A stretch of 64,000 nt of DNA from Dermatophilus congolensis (GTDB lineage Bacteria; Actinomycetota; Actinomycetes; Actinomycetales; Dermatophilaceae): NCBI RefSeq assembly GCF_900187045.1, contig NZ_LT906453.1, forward strand, positions 2,418,001 to 2,482,000, read 5' to 3'. The notes beneath the pieces are model-generated. The model ran no database searches. It was not told where the DNA came from and saw only the letters and a list, made by a program, of their open reading frames with translations. Each line of letters starts with the position of its first letter. Position 1 is the stretch's first letter. The position numbers and the translations under genes are program-made. Positions 48,755 through 58,002 of this stretch are shown here, piece by piece.

Positions 48755-50004
48755 ACCTGCCCTCCCAATCTGGCATCCATCAAAACCAAGCAACGATACG
48801 TCGAGACCCCAACCGCACCACCATCAGAAACAGCAGGAATCTCCATAAGCCCATCGGCATCAGCTAAAGCCTGCAACATATGCGACCCCTGACCAGGCAA
48901 CACCGTCGCAACAGCACAACCAGCCCCATCTCGCTCCAACCGCACCCGCACAAACTGCGTACGATCCCGAGGCTGCGGGCACTGCCCCACCACCTGCACC
49001 ACCTCAACAGGAACGCCACACGGCTCAGCCCCTGCCATCGCCTGCAAGGCAGGCAACACAAACACACAAAAAGACACATAAGCGCTCACCGGATTGCCCG
49101 GCAACGTAAACACCGGCACCCCAGCCTCAACATCCTCCAGCGCAAGACGACCAAATCCCTGCGGCTTACCCGGCATCATCGCCACCTTCTCAAACCGCAC
49201 TCCCCGATCCGCCAACGCAGCCTTCACTGCGTCATAAGCACCCATCGAGACCCCACCAGTAGAAATCACCACAGAGCACCCCTGAGCAACCCCCCGATCA
49301 ATCGCCCCCAACACTTCCTCCACCGTGTCTTTCACCCCACTGATATGCACCGACTCGATCCCCCAGGAACCCAGCAACGCCTCCAGCATCACCCCATTGC
49401 TGTCCACGACCTCACCAAAACCAGGCACCTGCCCCAGCGGCACCAACTCATCACCCGTGGAAAGAATCAACACCTTCGGCAACGGGTACACCCAAGCCGA
49501 AACACATCCCGCCGCTGCACCCAACGCCAGTTCCCGCGCCCCCAAAACACGCCCAGCAGGGACCACAACCTCCCCAGCACGAACGTCCTCACCCCGGCGA
49601 CGTACATGCCGACCAACAGCAACTGGCATATCCACCCGGACACGATCAACTCCACCATCAGTGTGCTCCAGCTGCACCACCGCATCCGCGCCCTGCGGCA
49701 TCGCAGCCCCCGTCATGATGCGCATCGCCGTCCCCGCAGCCAGCGACACCCGCTCACGCGAACCAGCCGCGATATCTGCCTGCACCGGCAAAAACACGGG
49801 CGTTTGTTCCCCAGCGTCCGCGACATCACCAGCCCGCACTGCGTACCCATCCATCGCCGAGTTATCAAACCCAGGCAAATCCACCGCACTGACCAACGGC
49901 TCCGCCAGCACTCGCCCCACCGCACCTCGCAGCGGCAACTCCACTGCAGGCGCCACCTGCACATGGGACAACACACGAGAACGGTATTCAGCGACGCTCA
50001 GCAT
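48751..50004 (-). CDS. glp: Molybdotransferase-like divisome protein Glp (MoeA family)
   Basis: 417 residues from ATG at 50004 (AGGGTGG upstream). MoeA fold: PGFDNSAMDGYAVRAGDV, IMTGAAMPQGADAVV, RRRGEDVRAG, LSTGDELV, VISTGGVSMGAYD, and FTLPGNPVSAYVSF. Residues for molybdenum insertion look intact, so it may still serve Moco synthesis together with moaC and mogA. In corynebacteria the MoeA homologue in this neighbourhood (Glp) is a divisome protein binding FtsZ and GlpR, and a SepX/GlpR gene lies nearby here. Both roles are possible. Confidence 0.85.
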   Translation of the reverse strand: MLSVAEYRSRVLSHVQVAPAVELPLRGAVGRVLAEPLVSAVDLPGFDNSAMDGYAVRAGDVADAGEQTPVFLPVQADIAAGSRERVSLAAGTAMRIMTGAAMPQGADAVVQLEHTDGGVDRVRVDMPVAVGRHVRRRGEDVRAGEVVVPAGRVLGARELALGAAAGCVSAWVYPLPKVLILSTGDELVPLGQVPGFGEVVDSNGVMLEALLGSWGIESVHISGVKDTVEEVLGAIDRGVAQGCSVVISTGGVSMGAYDAVKAALADRGVRFEKVAMMPGKPQGFGRLALEDVEAGVPVFTLPGNPVSAYVSFCVFVLPALQAMAGAEPCGVPVEVVQVVGQCPQPRDRTQFVRVRLERDGAGCAVATVLPGQGSHMLQALADADGLMEIPAVSDGGAVGVSTYRCLVLMDARLGGQV

Positions 50005-50136
50005 GCTCACCACCCTAATCTCGACCATCGGATTAACCACGCCGCCTCCCATGTTGAGAACATGGGAGCAAAAGCACGAATAGCGGCCTGGGGCGCTTCT
50101 CACAAGCGCCGGGGCCGCCTCAAACCTGGAGAAACC

Positions 50137-50439
50137 ATGCCCACGTACCCCTACCAGTGCAAGAACTGCGACCACGCTTTTGAAGCTCACCAGTCCTTCA
50201 CTGACGATGCCCTTACCGAGTGCCCCGAATGCGGCGGCAACCTGCGCAAAGTGTTTTCGTCTGTGGGGATCGTCTTCAAAGGGTCGGGTTTCTACAAGAA
50301 CGATTCCCGCTCCACCTCCACAAACACCTCATCGAGCAGCTCAACAAGCAGCTCAACATCGAGTTCCAGCACCTCTTCTTCTGACTCCACCAGCTCTTCA
50401 ACTGCATCATTAACGTCATCCACCAGCAGCAAGAGCTGA
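50137..50439 (+). CDS. FmdB-family zinc-ribbon protein with Ser/Thr-rich tail
   Basis: 100 residues from ATG at 50137 with GGAG seven bases upstream. The first 50 residues are the FmdB zinc ribbon: MPTYPYQCKNCDHAFE with CxxC, then LTECPECGGNLRKVFSSVGI and FKGSGFYKND. The last 45 residues are almost only Ser and Thr and probably disordered. FmdB proteins were named as putative regulators of formamidase genes, but function is unclear. It diverges from glp across 130 bases. Confidence 0.9.
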   Translation: MPTYPYQCKNCDHAFEAHQSFTDDALTECPECGGNLRKVFSSVGIVFKGSGFYKNDSRSTSTNTSSSSSTSSSTSSSSTSSSDSTSSSTASLTSSTSSKS

Positions 50440-50530
50440 CCGCTAACAACCCGGCACGGCGGTGCAGAGTTGTCCACAACACGCACTCCGCACCGCCAAC
50501 ACACCTCCCGAGGCGACCTACCGTGCCGAC

Positions 50531-51103
50531 ATGCCTCTGCCATCTCCGCAGCACCCAAGCACACGCGCCATCCCCTCCCGCCGGTCGCTCTACCGACGCG
50601 CGCTCCTGCGCAAAGCTCTCGCGGGACTGCTCACCATCATTGCTGTGTGGCTGTTCACTACTGTTCTGGGGCTCACACGCGGGGCAGAAGCTAGCGCTTG
50701 GGTAGCTATCCGCGATATGGAAGCCGGTGAACAACTCACCGAGAACGATGTCCGCTCCGTTCCCATCGAAGCTTCCCTGCTCACCCCTGCCGCCAACGCT
50801 ATTACGCGTGAATATCTGGCTTCCGGTAACGTGCTTACGGCTCCCATCACCTCTGGGGAAGTTGTCACAGCCTCCCGGCTTCGCGCCGGAAGCCACGTTG
50901 ACATCCACTCCCCCAGCAACGGCGCTGTCATCGCCGCTGACGTGCCTGTTCTTCAGGTCGACACGCCCACCGGGGACAGCGACACCAAAACCGCTGGAGC
51001 AATCCTTGATGTCCCCGCTGACCGGGCACCCCAGCTCATGGCCACGCTCGGCACCGCAACTCATGACGGCGGCGCAGTTACTCTAGCCATCCGGAGTCGC
51101 TGA
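50531..51103 (+). CDS. SAF-domain protein (CpaB/RcpC-like), membrane-anchored
   Basis: 190 residues from ATG at 50531. A basic N-terminus (RRSLYRRALLRKA) leads into one helix (LAGLLTIIAVWLFTTVLGL), then a SAF domain (VAIRDMEAGEQLTENDVRSV, ITSGEVVTASRLRAG) and a short beta-rich end. SAF domains occur in pilus assembly protein CpaB/RcpC and flagellar FlgA, but no pilus gene is nearby. Commonly found between fmdB and mscL in actinobacteria. Role unknown. Confidence 0.75.
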   Translation: MPLPSPQHPSTRAIPSRRSLYRRALLRKALAGLLTIIAVWLFTTVLGLTRGAEASAWVAIRDMEAGEQLTENDVRSVPIEASLLTPAANAITREYLASGNVLTAPITSGEVVTASRLRAGSHVDIHSPSNGAVIAADVPVLQVDTPTGDSDTKTAGAILDVPADRAPQLMATLGTATHDGGAVTLAIRSR

Positions 51104-51259
51104 ACCGCAGCCATACCCGTAGTGCATTGCCTTACAAGCACACAGATATGATCAGCTGGGTAACAGAACGTACACAGGTACGTTTCACCTTCACCCTGGC
51201 TCTCTTCTCACACGAGGCTCGAGCCCATTTCACTCCCCGAAAATTAGACAGAGGTTTTC

Positions 51260-51664
51260 ATGTTCCAAGGCTTCAAGGACTTCATTCTCCGCGGAAACGT
51301 CATCGAGCTCGCGGTTGCCGTGGTCGTTGGCTCCGCGTTCCAGAAGGTTGTGGACACGTTCGTGTCTTCGATCGTCACCCCGATCATCAACGCTGTCGGA
51401 GCACCGCAGTCCAGCGGCCTGGGCTTCTCGCTGCGCTCGGACAAAGCCGCCGCCACCTTCATTAACTTCTCGACCATCATCAACGCGTTCGTGGTGTTCA
51501 TCATCACTGCGGCAGTTGTCTACTTCATCTTCGTTCTTCCGATGAACAAACTCGCTGAGCGTCGCGCCAAGGGTGTTGAGCCCGAGCCCGAGGTTGTCTC
51601 CGAAGACATCGCTCTTCTACGCGAAATCCGTGACGAGCTCGCCGCTCAGCGCCGCCAGGCATAA
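51260..51664 (+). CDS. mscL: Large-conductance mechanosensitive channel MscL
   Basis: 134 residues. Opens under membrane tension to release solutes on osmotic downshock. GFKDFILRGNVIELAVAVVVGSAF is helix N1-TM1 with the RGN motif, VDTFVSSIVTPIINAV the constriction-side loop, FINAF-type TM2 (TIINAFVVFIITAAVVYFIFV), and a charged C-terminal helix. Normal length. A very strong hairpin follows. Confidence 0.95.
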   Translation: MFQGFKDFILRGNVIELAVAVVVGSAFQKVVDTFVSSIVTPIINAVGAPQSSGLGFSLRSDKAAATFINFSTIINAFVVFIITAAVVYFIFVLPMNKLAERRAKGVEPEPEVVSEDIALLREIRDELAAQRRQA

Positions 51665-51686
51665 ATAGAGGCTTCTTGCAGCGTTA

Positions 51687-51743
51687 CTGTTGTGTTGGAG
51701 GAGGGGGCCACCCATTAGGTGGCCCCCTCCTCCAACACAACAG
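51687..51743. terminator. 26-bp perfect hairpin, bidirectional terminator
   Basis: Arms 51687-51712 and 51718-51743 are perfectly complementary (26 bp) with a five-base loop, followed on the plus strand by CTTTTAA. It separates the convergent ends of mscL and the small gene at 51747. Confidence 0.9.
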
Positions 51744-51746
51744 CTT

Positions 51747-51968
51747 TTAACCCCAATGCGGGGGGCGCTGTGAAAGTATCCATTTCTCCCGCTCATCGAG
51801 GCGAGAAGTATCGACCACGGGTGCGTCTTGATCATCCGTGGTGGGGTCGATGATCGGGGTGACTTCGCCAGGTGGAGAGCTCACTGCGCGGCGTCGTCCT
51901 ACTTTTTTGATACTGCGCTTATCTGTTCCTGTGCTTGAGGGATCTGGCGGTGTGGAAGAGGTCACCAT
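51747..51968 (-). CDS. Small hypothetical protein, coupled to the helicase-like gene
   Basis: 73 residues, ATG overlapping the end of the large ATPase gene by seven bases. Hydrophilic, with a basic patch (KRSIKKVGRRR), a Pro/Asp-rich middle and a C-terminal DEREKWILSQRPPHWG motif. No family recognised. The tight overlap suggests it is translated with the ATPase. Confidence 0.55.
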   Translation of the reverse strand: MVTSSTPPDPSSTGTDKRSIKKVGRRRAVSSPPGEVTPIIDPTTDDQDAPVVDTSRLDEREKWILSQRPPHWG

Positions 51969-54900
51969 AGGTCGCTCGAGGTTCCGGTAGAACGGTTGCG
52001 CGCCGACCGGCCAGCCACCCGGCCAGCTCGGGCATCGGCAGTGCGGATCGCTTCGATCACACGAGCAACGTCAGCACTTGGCTTTTCAGCAAGATCTTCG
52101 CTCCACACACGCACATATTCCCATCCCATCGCGTCGAACTGTTCACCACGCAAACGTTCTCGCTCACGGGTGGAAGTCATGTCCGCGTATCGGCGCCCAT
52201 CGGACTCGATCGCAACAACGATGCGTCCTGGCACGTACGGATCTTCAACAGCCAGGTCCAGTGGCGCACACGAGCTGCCGAGGCGCTCATGCACAACAAG
52301 TCCCTCTTTGCGGAGCTGGAGCGCGAATTCGCCGAGGATGGCGTCATCGCTGCGTCGGATAGTACGCAGTGGGGTGACGTTGGAGGCGTGTCCACCGACT
52401 TGGCGACGCAGCACCTCACGATCGCCCCCGGAGTCTGCATAGGCAATGAGGTCGTGCAGGGCACGGGCTCCCCGACTTGTCATGCGTCCGCCGTCGAGGT
52501 CACTGGCAGTCAGTGAGGTGACTACGGTCAAGCGGGAACGTGCTGCAGCAACAACACAGTTGATGCGACGTTCGCCTCCGTCGAGGCCCAGCGGGCCTGC
52601 CCGGTGCAAAGCTCGCCCGTCTTGGCCAGCAGCGGTACCAATAGCGAAAATCATGCGGTCACGCATGTCTCCGGGTACGCGTTCAAGGTTTTTGACGTAG
52701 AACGGTTCACCTTCAGGGCCTGCGGTGGAATGTTCTTGCGCCTCGAAGAAGGCCAGAACAACCGGGTCAGGCTCATCGGTGAGTCGGTGACGCAGTTCGC
52801 TGAGGATATGCACGGTGTGCTCAGCGCTGACCGTAGCGATACCGAGACTGAGTTCTGGCGTGTTCCTGGCATGTTCAAGGGCCAGGCGGACGACTTCGGC
52901 GACTTCAAGGCGAGTGAGATCGCGGCTGAAGGCAGTGCTGGTGTCTCCAGGGTGCTCTTCCGGGGCGCTGACGGTGACCAAATCGATAGGCCGATCCGAG
53001 CGGGTACTCGCGAAGGTGACGAACTCCTCGTTGTATTCGTGCAGGTTAGCGAACCCGAAAATACGTTCATCGTCGCATCCATATTGCCAACCGAGTCGAT
53101 GCTGAGGCAGGACCGAGGCGAGCTGGCTAAGGACAGACTCCGCGTGTTGGCTGGTAGCAACCATGTCGCCACGTGCCGGGGTGGATGCGGTGAGAGAGAA
53201 GGGGGCCGGGGGCAGGCCATGGGTGTCACCAACAAGAACGACTTGTCCAGCTCGTGCGATAGCGGAGATGGATTCAGCTGTGGTGATTTGCTCGGCACCT
53301 TCGATGATGACCAGGTCAAACCATTGCCCGGGCGGAACGGTGGCACCGACGACGAGGGGACTCATCGTCCAGATGGGGCGGGCAGCCAAGAGCGCGTCAG
53401 CGGTGTACGTGAGTAGGTCGCGAGGCCGGTCGTGGTGGCTGACTTGGCGTGCTTGTGAAGCGAGGTAGGCAGCTTGGTCTGCGTAGACAACTTTGGCGTG
53501 CTTCATACGGCTGGTGGCGCGTGCCGCGACGCGACGCCCACCAGTGCGGATGTACTGCTGGTCGAGGCGGATGTACTCGGCGAGTGCCTCGGCGATGGTT
53601 TCCTCATGTGTGGGTTCGTTACCGAGAGTTTCGAGGATTGACTCCCACCAAACGTGTTCGAGTTCTTCGACGGCATCGTCGGGTTTGACGTTGCGGTTGG
53701 CGAGATCATCGACGAGGGGTTGCAGGCCCAGGCGGGTGAGTTCGTCCAGTAGTGGCGTGACGGTGGGCAAGATGGTGAGCCGGTCGGTGTGTTCGGCGAG
53801 GCGCGTGAGCCGGTCACCCACCTGCGGGACCGGCTGGTGTAGGAGATCTGCGCCTTCACGGCTGGCTGCGAGGACTTCTTCGAGTCGGGCGATGTCCGAA
53901 GCGAGCCCGTTCCAGAGGCGGATTGCTTCGTCGAGTGCGTCGGGGATGCGTGGCCCGCCTCGTCCGCCGAGTGTTTGCCAGCGGGTGCGTTCGTCGCGGG
54001 CGCTGACGAGGGGGTCGTGGAGTTTGATGTGGCTGTTTTGGTTTTCGCGTAGTAGATCTTTGGCGCGGCGGGTCAGGGAGTTGCGGGCCCACCAGCCCAG
54101 GGTGATTCCTGCACGTTCGCGTTGTTCTCGGTCGGCAGTGGCGTCAACAAGCGAGTCAAGGTCTGCGGTGTAGACGTCCTCGGAAAATATGCCCATGGTG
54201 CGGCGGGCTGAGGTGAGGACGGCGAGAGCTTCGGCCCAGTCAGCAGGGCAGGTGGCGGCAGGTAGGCCGACGTCGGCGAATATGGCGTCTAGTCGGGTGG
54301 TGTCGTTGGTGAAGCGTTTACCGGCCAGGTCACGCACGAGGGTGGTGAGGCTATCGACCTGGGTTTGTTCGGTGACGCGGGCCCCCGCCCAGGGGTCTTG
54401 GGGGCCGTGTGTCCAGGCACCTGCTAGCGCTGCTTGTTTGAGTGTTGCCCCTGCGGTTTCGCAGGTGGCGCGGTCCATGTGGTTGAGGACCTCGGCGGGC
54501 AGGCGCACGGTTGAGGTGGGTGGGATGCTGCGTCGAGCTAGGCGGGTACGGGCACTGAGTGCGTCGAAGATGCTGACGCCCCAGGGGGTTCGGGGGGCGT
54601 GGAGGTGTTCGCGGTGCGCGGCGAGGCGGGCTCGGTAGTGCTCGTGGCGTTTGGTGAGGTCGGTGATGTCGGGTTCGTCGTCGTTGGTTTGGGTGGAGAT
54701 GGAGTCGACGTAGGCGCGGCTGGGTTCTGCAGGTGAGTGGGCTCCGTCGGGAAAGTCCAGGACGAAGCCGCCAAGTTCGCATTGGTTGAGCCGTTTATGT
54801 AGGTCGACCAGCGCTGTACGCTTGTTCGCCACGACGAGGACGCGTTTACCGACGGCGAGGGCTCCGGCAACGATGTTGGCGACGGTTTGGGTGCGGCCGG

Positions 54901-55876
54901 TGCCAGGTGCGCCGGTAATGGCTAGGGATACGCCTGCACGGACAGCGTTGATGGCGTTTTCTTGGTGGGAGTCGGCGTCTAGGACAAGGAGTTCGCGCAC
55001 GGCAGTGATGTCGCCGTGGTTGTCGGTGACGTCGTCGTTGGCTAGGAGCGCGCCAGCTTGGGTGTCTCCGGCGAGGGCGGCGATGACGTCGTGGTCCACG
55101 AGGGTGTCGCCCAGGTCGCGTAGGTCGGCGATCATGGGCAGTTTGGCTGGCGAGAAAGTGCTGACGACTTTGCGGTCGATGACTTTGAGGTCATCGAGTT
55201 CCGCTCCGAGTCGTTGGATTTCACGGAAGACCGGTTGAGGGTCGAAGCGTTGCGAAGTGTAGGCGAGGTCGACGATGTTTTCGGGGTCGATGGTGATGCC
55301 GCGGCTAGCGAGATAGTTGACGAGGACGGGGTTGAGGTCGAGATCATCTCCCAGGTCGATGTCGTAGTCGCGGTGGGCGGGATCGACGGGGTGCAGGGTG
55401 CAGGAGCGGATGAGAACGGGGGCGCAGGCGCGCTGCTGGGCGCCGGGTACGTTCCAGGTGGCCATGCCGATGGCCATGAAGCAGGTGCGTAGGCCGCGTT
55501 CTTCTTCGAGTTCGATGGCTTTTCCGCGGATGAGTTCTACGGTGCGGCAGGCTTGAAGGAATGCGCTGCGCTCGCGGACAAGGTCGGAGAGGCGAGTGGC
55601 GCGGCCGGCCATGAGCATGGAGACTCCGCCGGGGTGGGCGGTGGTGAGTTCGAGGTCGCTTTCGACGGAGTCTTTGTGCCAGAGGAGGGTGTTGGGGCCG
55701 CCAAGTTCGGAGAGTTCGCGTTGCCAGCGGCGCACGGCGGTAGCGACGCGGTTGGCGCGGCCGGGGCGGCCGGTTTCGGTGTGGTCGTTGAGGGTGTCGC
55801 GGGCGGGGGCCTGGGCGACGTGGGTGTTGTCGGGGGAGGTGCCGGTGCCGTTGGGCTCGTTAGGCGTTGAACTCAC
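51962..55876 (-). CDS. Large SF1-helicase-like ATPase with degenerate P-loop and endonuclease-like C-terminus
   Basis: 1304 residues from GTG (AGGA upstream). Region 300-360 is an SF1 helicase start: DADSHQENAINAV (Q-motif-like) and P-loop TGAPGTGRTQT, where Arg328 replaces the Walker A lysine. The Walker B equivalent reads DLVIIEGAEQ instead of DEA-Q, and later NCVVAAARSRLTVVTSL stands for helicase motif VI. A C-terminal segment (VVAIESDGRRYADMTSTRER then GEQFDAMGWEYVRVWSED) looks like a Vsr/DUF559-type endonuclease fold. The layout resembles DUF4011-type helicase-nucleases. ATP hydrolysis is doubtful. Function unknown; a DNA-repair or defence role is speculative. Confidence 0.75.
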   Translation of the reverse strand: MSSTPNEPNGTGTSPDNTHVAQAPARDTLNDHTETGRPGRANRVATAVRRWQRELSELGGPNTLLWHKDSVESDLELTTAHPGGVSMLMAGRATRLSDLVRERSAFLQACRTVELIRGKAIELEEERGLRTCFMAIGMATWNVPGAQQRACAPVLIRSCTLHPVDPAHRDYDIDLGDDLDLNPVLVNYLASRGITIDPENIVDLAYTSQRFDPQPVFREIQRLGAELDDLKVIDRKVVSTFSPAKLPMIADLRDLGDTLVDHDVIAALAGDTQAGALLANDDVTDNHGDITAVRELLVLDADSHQENAINAVRAGVSLAITGAPGTGRTQTVANIVAGALAVGKRVLVVANKRTALVDLHKRLNQCELGGFVLDFPDGAHSPAEPSRAYVDSISTQTNDDEPDITDLTKRHEHYRARLAAHREHLHAPRTPWGVSIFDALSARTRLARRSIPPTSTVRLPAEVLNHMDRATCETAGATLKQAALAGAWTHGPQDPWAGARVTEQTQVDSLTTLVRDLAGKRFTNDTTRLDAIFADVGLPAATCPADWAEALAVLTSARRTMGIFSEDVYTADLDSLVDATADREQRERAGITLGWWARNSLTRRAKDLLRENQNSHIKLHDPLVSARDERTRWQTLGGRGGPRIPDALDEAIRLWNGLASDIARLEEVLAASREGADLLHQPVPQVGDRLTRLAEHTDRLTILPTVTPLLDELTRLGLQPLVDDLANRNVKPDDAVEELEHVWWESILETLGNEPTHEETIAEALAEYIRLDQQYIRTGGRRVAARATSRMKHAKVVYADQAAYLASQARQVSHHDRPRDLLTYTADALLAARPIWTMSPLVVGATVPPGQWFDLVIIEGAEQITTAESISAIARAGQVVLVGDTHGLPPAPFSLTASTPARGDMVATSQHAESVLSQLASVLPQHRLGWQYGCDDERIFGFANLHEYNEEFVTFASTRSDRPIDLVTVSAPEEHPGDTSTAFSRDLTRLEVAEVVRLALEHARNTPELSLGIATVSAEHTVHILSELRHRLTDEPDPVVLAFFEAQEHSTAGPEGEPFYVKNLERVPGDMRDRMIFAIGTAAGQDGRALHRAGPLGLDGGERRINCVVAAARSRLTVVTSLTASDLDGGRMTSRGARALHDLIAYADSGGDREVLRRQVGGHASNVTPLRTIRRSDDAILGEFALQLRKEGLVVHERLGSSCAPLDLAVEDPYVPGRIVVAIESDGRRYADMTSTRERERLRGEQFDAMGWEYVRVWSEDLAEKPSADVARVIEAIRTADARAGRVAGRSARNRSTGTSSDLW

Positions 55877-56159
55877 GCTGAAATCCTATCCACTGGCGGG
55901 GGTTTCTCTTTGGAACGTATGGGTACTGGTTGTTGTCGTGGTGTGTGTGTTGCTGTGTGGGTGCTGTGTGAGCGGGGGTGCCGGTGGGGTAGTCGGGGTG
56001 ATGGTGCAGGGCGTGTCGGGTGGGTTTTAGGGATGCTGCGGTGTGGGGCGGTCGTTCTGGACGATTGCGTGAATCTCCTTGACAATGTTGAAGTTAACGG
56101 CAAGGTCCCACATATCACGCGAACCGTCGTCCACTGTCTTCGCTAGGAAAGTTCGGTAC

Positions 56160-57143
56160 ATGCCTTCGGAATCATCTATTTCGCCGGATCAGCACATCGA
56201 CGCCCATATGTTGCGTCCTGCTCCTCCTGTGCCTCGCACGGGGTGGAGGGGGGTTGCTTACCGGGTAACTGATGGGCGCTGGAATCCGGGGGTTTCGAGT
56301 GCCGAGCAGCGTCGCCGTGCTCGGGAGGCGCAGATCGGTGCGGCGTTAAATGGCAAGCATGTGACGGCGTACTTCTGCTTGAAGGGTGGGATTTCGAAGA
56401 CGTCGACGACGGCTGCGGTGGCGACTGCGTTGGCGAATTTGCGCCCGGACCCGGTGTTGGCGATTGATGCCAACCCTGATGCCGGTGATCTTTCGGAACG
56501 TCTTGTTGGTAAAAAATTATCGGGCATTACGGAATTGGCGCGCAACATCGAGAGCGTGCACTCGGTAGAGGATTTGGCGCAGTTCACGGTGTCGGCTGGG
56601 CGGCTGGTGGTGTTGCCTGGTGAGCCGAACCCTGTGTTGGGTGATTCGTTGTCGTCTCAGGATTTTGAGCGGATCTTGGGGACGGTGCAGCGGTTTTATT
56701 CGAATGTACATGTGGACTGCGGCACCGGGGTGACGCATCCGTTGATGAGTGGAATTTTGCGGCATGCGACGACGGTGGTGATTCCGGCTGCGTGGTCGGT
56801 GACGGGGGCGCGGCGTGCGATGGAGTCGATCCAGTGGTTGCGTGACAGTGGGTTTGTGCACCTGGCTGATAACTGCGTGGTGGTGTTGACGTCGAAAGAC
56901 ATCGTGTCTTCGCACGTGGATAAGAAGTCGGTGCAGCGTCATTTGGCTGCTCGTTCGGAACTGATCGTGGTGCCCGCAGATCCGCATATGGCTGATGGTG
57001 GGCAGATCGATTGGGAGCATTTGAAGCCCAAAACGCGTGAGGCGTTTTTAAATATTGCTGAAGCGGTGTCGCGGCGATTCGCGACGCAGCAAAGCAATGA
57101 CCACGCAGCGTCCACAGGTTCGGATCTGGTGCTGCAGTCATGA
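56160..57143 (+). CDS. ParA/MinD-like ATPase of the type VII secretion-associated kind
   Basis: 327 residues from ATG at 56160 with AGGAAAG eight bases upstream. The deviant Walker A is KGGISKTST (Lys75 and Lys80), with VLAIDANPDAGDLSE (switch) and VHVDCGTGVTHPLMSG following. The N-terminal 65 residues contain PPVPRTGWRGVAYRVTDGRWNPG, a motif I associate with EspI-like ATPases at ESX/type VII loci. No other secretion gene is in the window. It diverges from the helicase-like gene and is followed by tRNA-Arg. A chromosome- or cargo-positioning role is inferred. Confidence 0.82.
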   Translation: MPSESSISPDQHIDAHMLRPAPPVPRTGWRGVAYRVTDGRWNPGVSSAEQRRRAREAQIGAALNGKHVTAYFCLKGGISKTSTTAAVATALANLRPDPVLAIDANPDAGDLSERLVGKKLSGITELARNIESVHSVEDLAQFTVSAGRLVVLPGEPNPVLGDSLSSQDFERILGTVQRFYSNVHVDCGTGVTHPLMSGILRHATTVVIPAAWSVTGARRAMESIQWLRDSGFVHLADNCVVVLTSKDIVSSHVDKKSVQRHLAARSELIVVPADPHMADGGQIDWEHLKPKTREAFLNIAEAVSRRFATQQSNDHAASTGSDLVLQS

Positions 57144-57178
57144 GAGACTAGCGTGGTCGTGGTCTTTGCAGGCCATTT

Positions 57179-57251
57179 GCCCTCGTAGCTCAGGGGATAG
57201 AGCACCGCTCTCCTAAAGCGGGTGTCGCAAGTTCGAATCTTGCCGGGGGCG
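57179..57251 (+). tRNA. tRNA-Arg (anticodon CCU)
   Basis: 73-base cloverleaf: GCCCTCG with CGGGGGC, D arm with AGGGGATAG, anticodon stem CCGCT/AGCGG with loop CTCCTAA (anticodon CCT), T arm GCAAG-TTCGAAT-CTTGC, discriminator G. CCA is not encoded. Confidence 0.95.
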
Positions 57252-57392
57252 CAGATTAAATCTACTGGTCAGGGCGTATATGACGTCACGGCTTGTCTAT
57301 CTTCTAAAGGTTCTAAAGCCTTGCTATGGCGCACGGGCGTCCCGTGACAGCCTCCGCGGCGTTGACGGGCAGGGAGGCCAGTCACTTCGCGA

Positions 57393-57857
57393 TCAGTTGG
57401 CCGTTGGTCTCTGCGAGAGGCGTTTGGAAAGCTTCGCGCTGTCTCGCGCGATTTCTTCCAAATCCGCTGTAGGCCAGCTAGCGTCCGGCGATTTAGAGAC
57501 GTCAACTATATTGACCGTGACATATTCAGTTATCTCATCCACCCTCGCTGCAAGGTAGCGGCCAAACATCACAAGCCCGCGATCTGTCGCATCCGGCTGA
57601 TCGACCAGCACAGTCTCATAGTGCCCCAAAAGCTCTGATACCAGCTCGGGTGAGAGCTTCGCACCAGAAGCGGCGAGCACGGTTTGGATGAACTTGTCGA
57701 AACGCTCACCATTGGCCTCTTTCCAATCCCAGTTGCACCCATTTCCCCAGTCTTCAGGCGCAGCCGAGATCAGGTGTGCCACTACGCCAGCAACATCCCC
57801 GCTCTCCACACGTTCGACAAAACCTGCCAGCACTTCATCCGGCATCTCATCCCGCAT
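57393..57857 (-). CDS. Hypothetical cytosolic protein
   Basis: 154 residues from ATG at 57857 (a GTG one codon upstream is also in frame). Acidic and helical, with GNGCNWDWKEANGERFDKF and LLGHYETVLVDQPD. No family recognised; small acidic proteins of this kind include immunity proteins of toxin systems, but nothing here proves it. It lies alone between tRNA-Arg and gene remnants, with a weak ribosome-binding site, so it may be a leftover of a decayed island. Confidence 0.5.
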   Translation of the reverse strand: MRDEMPDEVLAGFVERVESGDVAGVVAHLISAAPEDWGNGCNWDWKEANGERFDKFIQTVLAASGAKLSPELVSELLGHYETVLVDQPDATDRGLVMFGRYLAARVDEITEYVTVNIVDVSKSPDASWPTADLEEIARDSAKLSKRLSQRPTAN

Positions 57858-58002
57858 CACTTCACCATCCGTTACTTATCTCGCAAGGCGCAGGGCACTG
57901 CGCACACAGGAACCAACACCCAGCCACAGGCTAGGGACCAGCACAACTCATACACGTTTCTCCCCCAATGAAACAGTGCGAGCGCCTATCTCGCCTCATC
58001 AG

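Noticed and set aside
48880-50136. Long upstream extension of the FmdB frame
   Set aside because: Antisense to glp and low-complexity; FmdB starts at 50137 with a good ribosome-binding site.
50137-51103. Flp/Tad pilus locus suggested by the SAF domain
   Set aside because: No pilin, secretion ATPase or TadC-like gene nearby; the gene stands in a housekeeping context.
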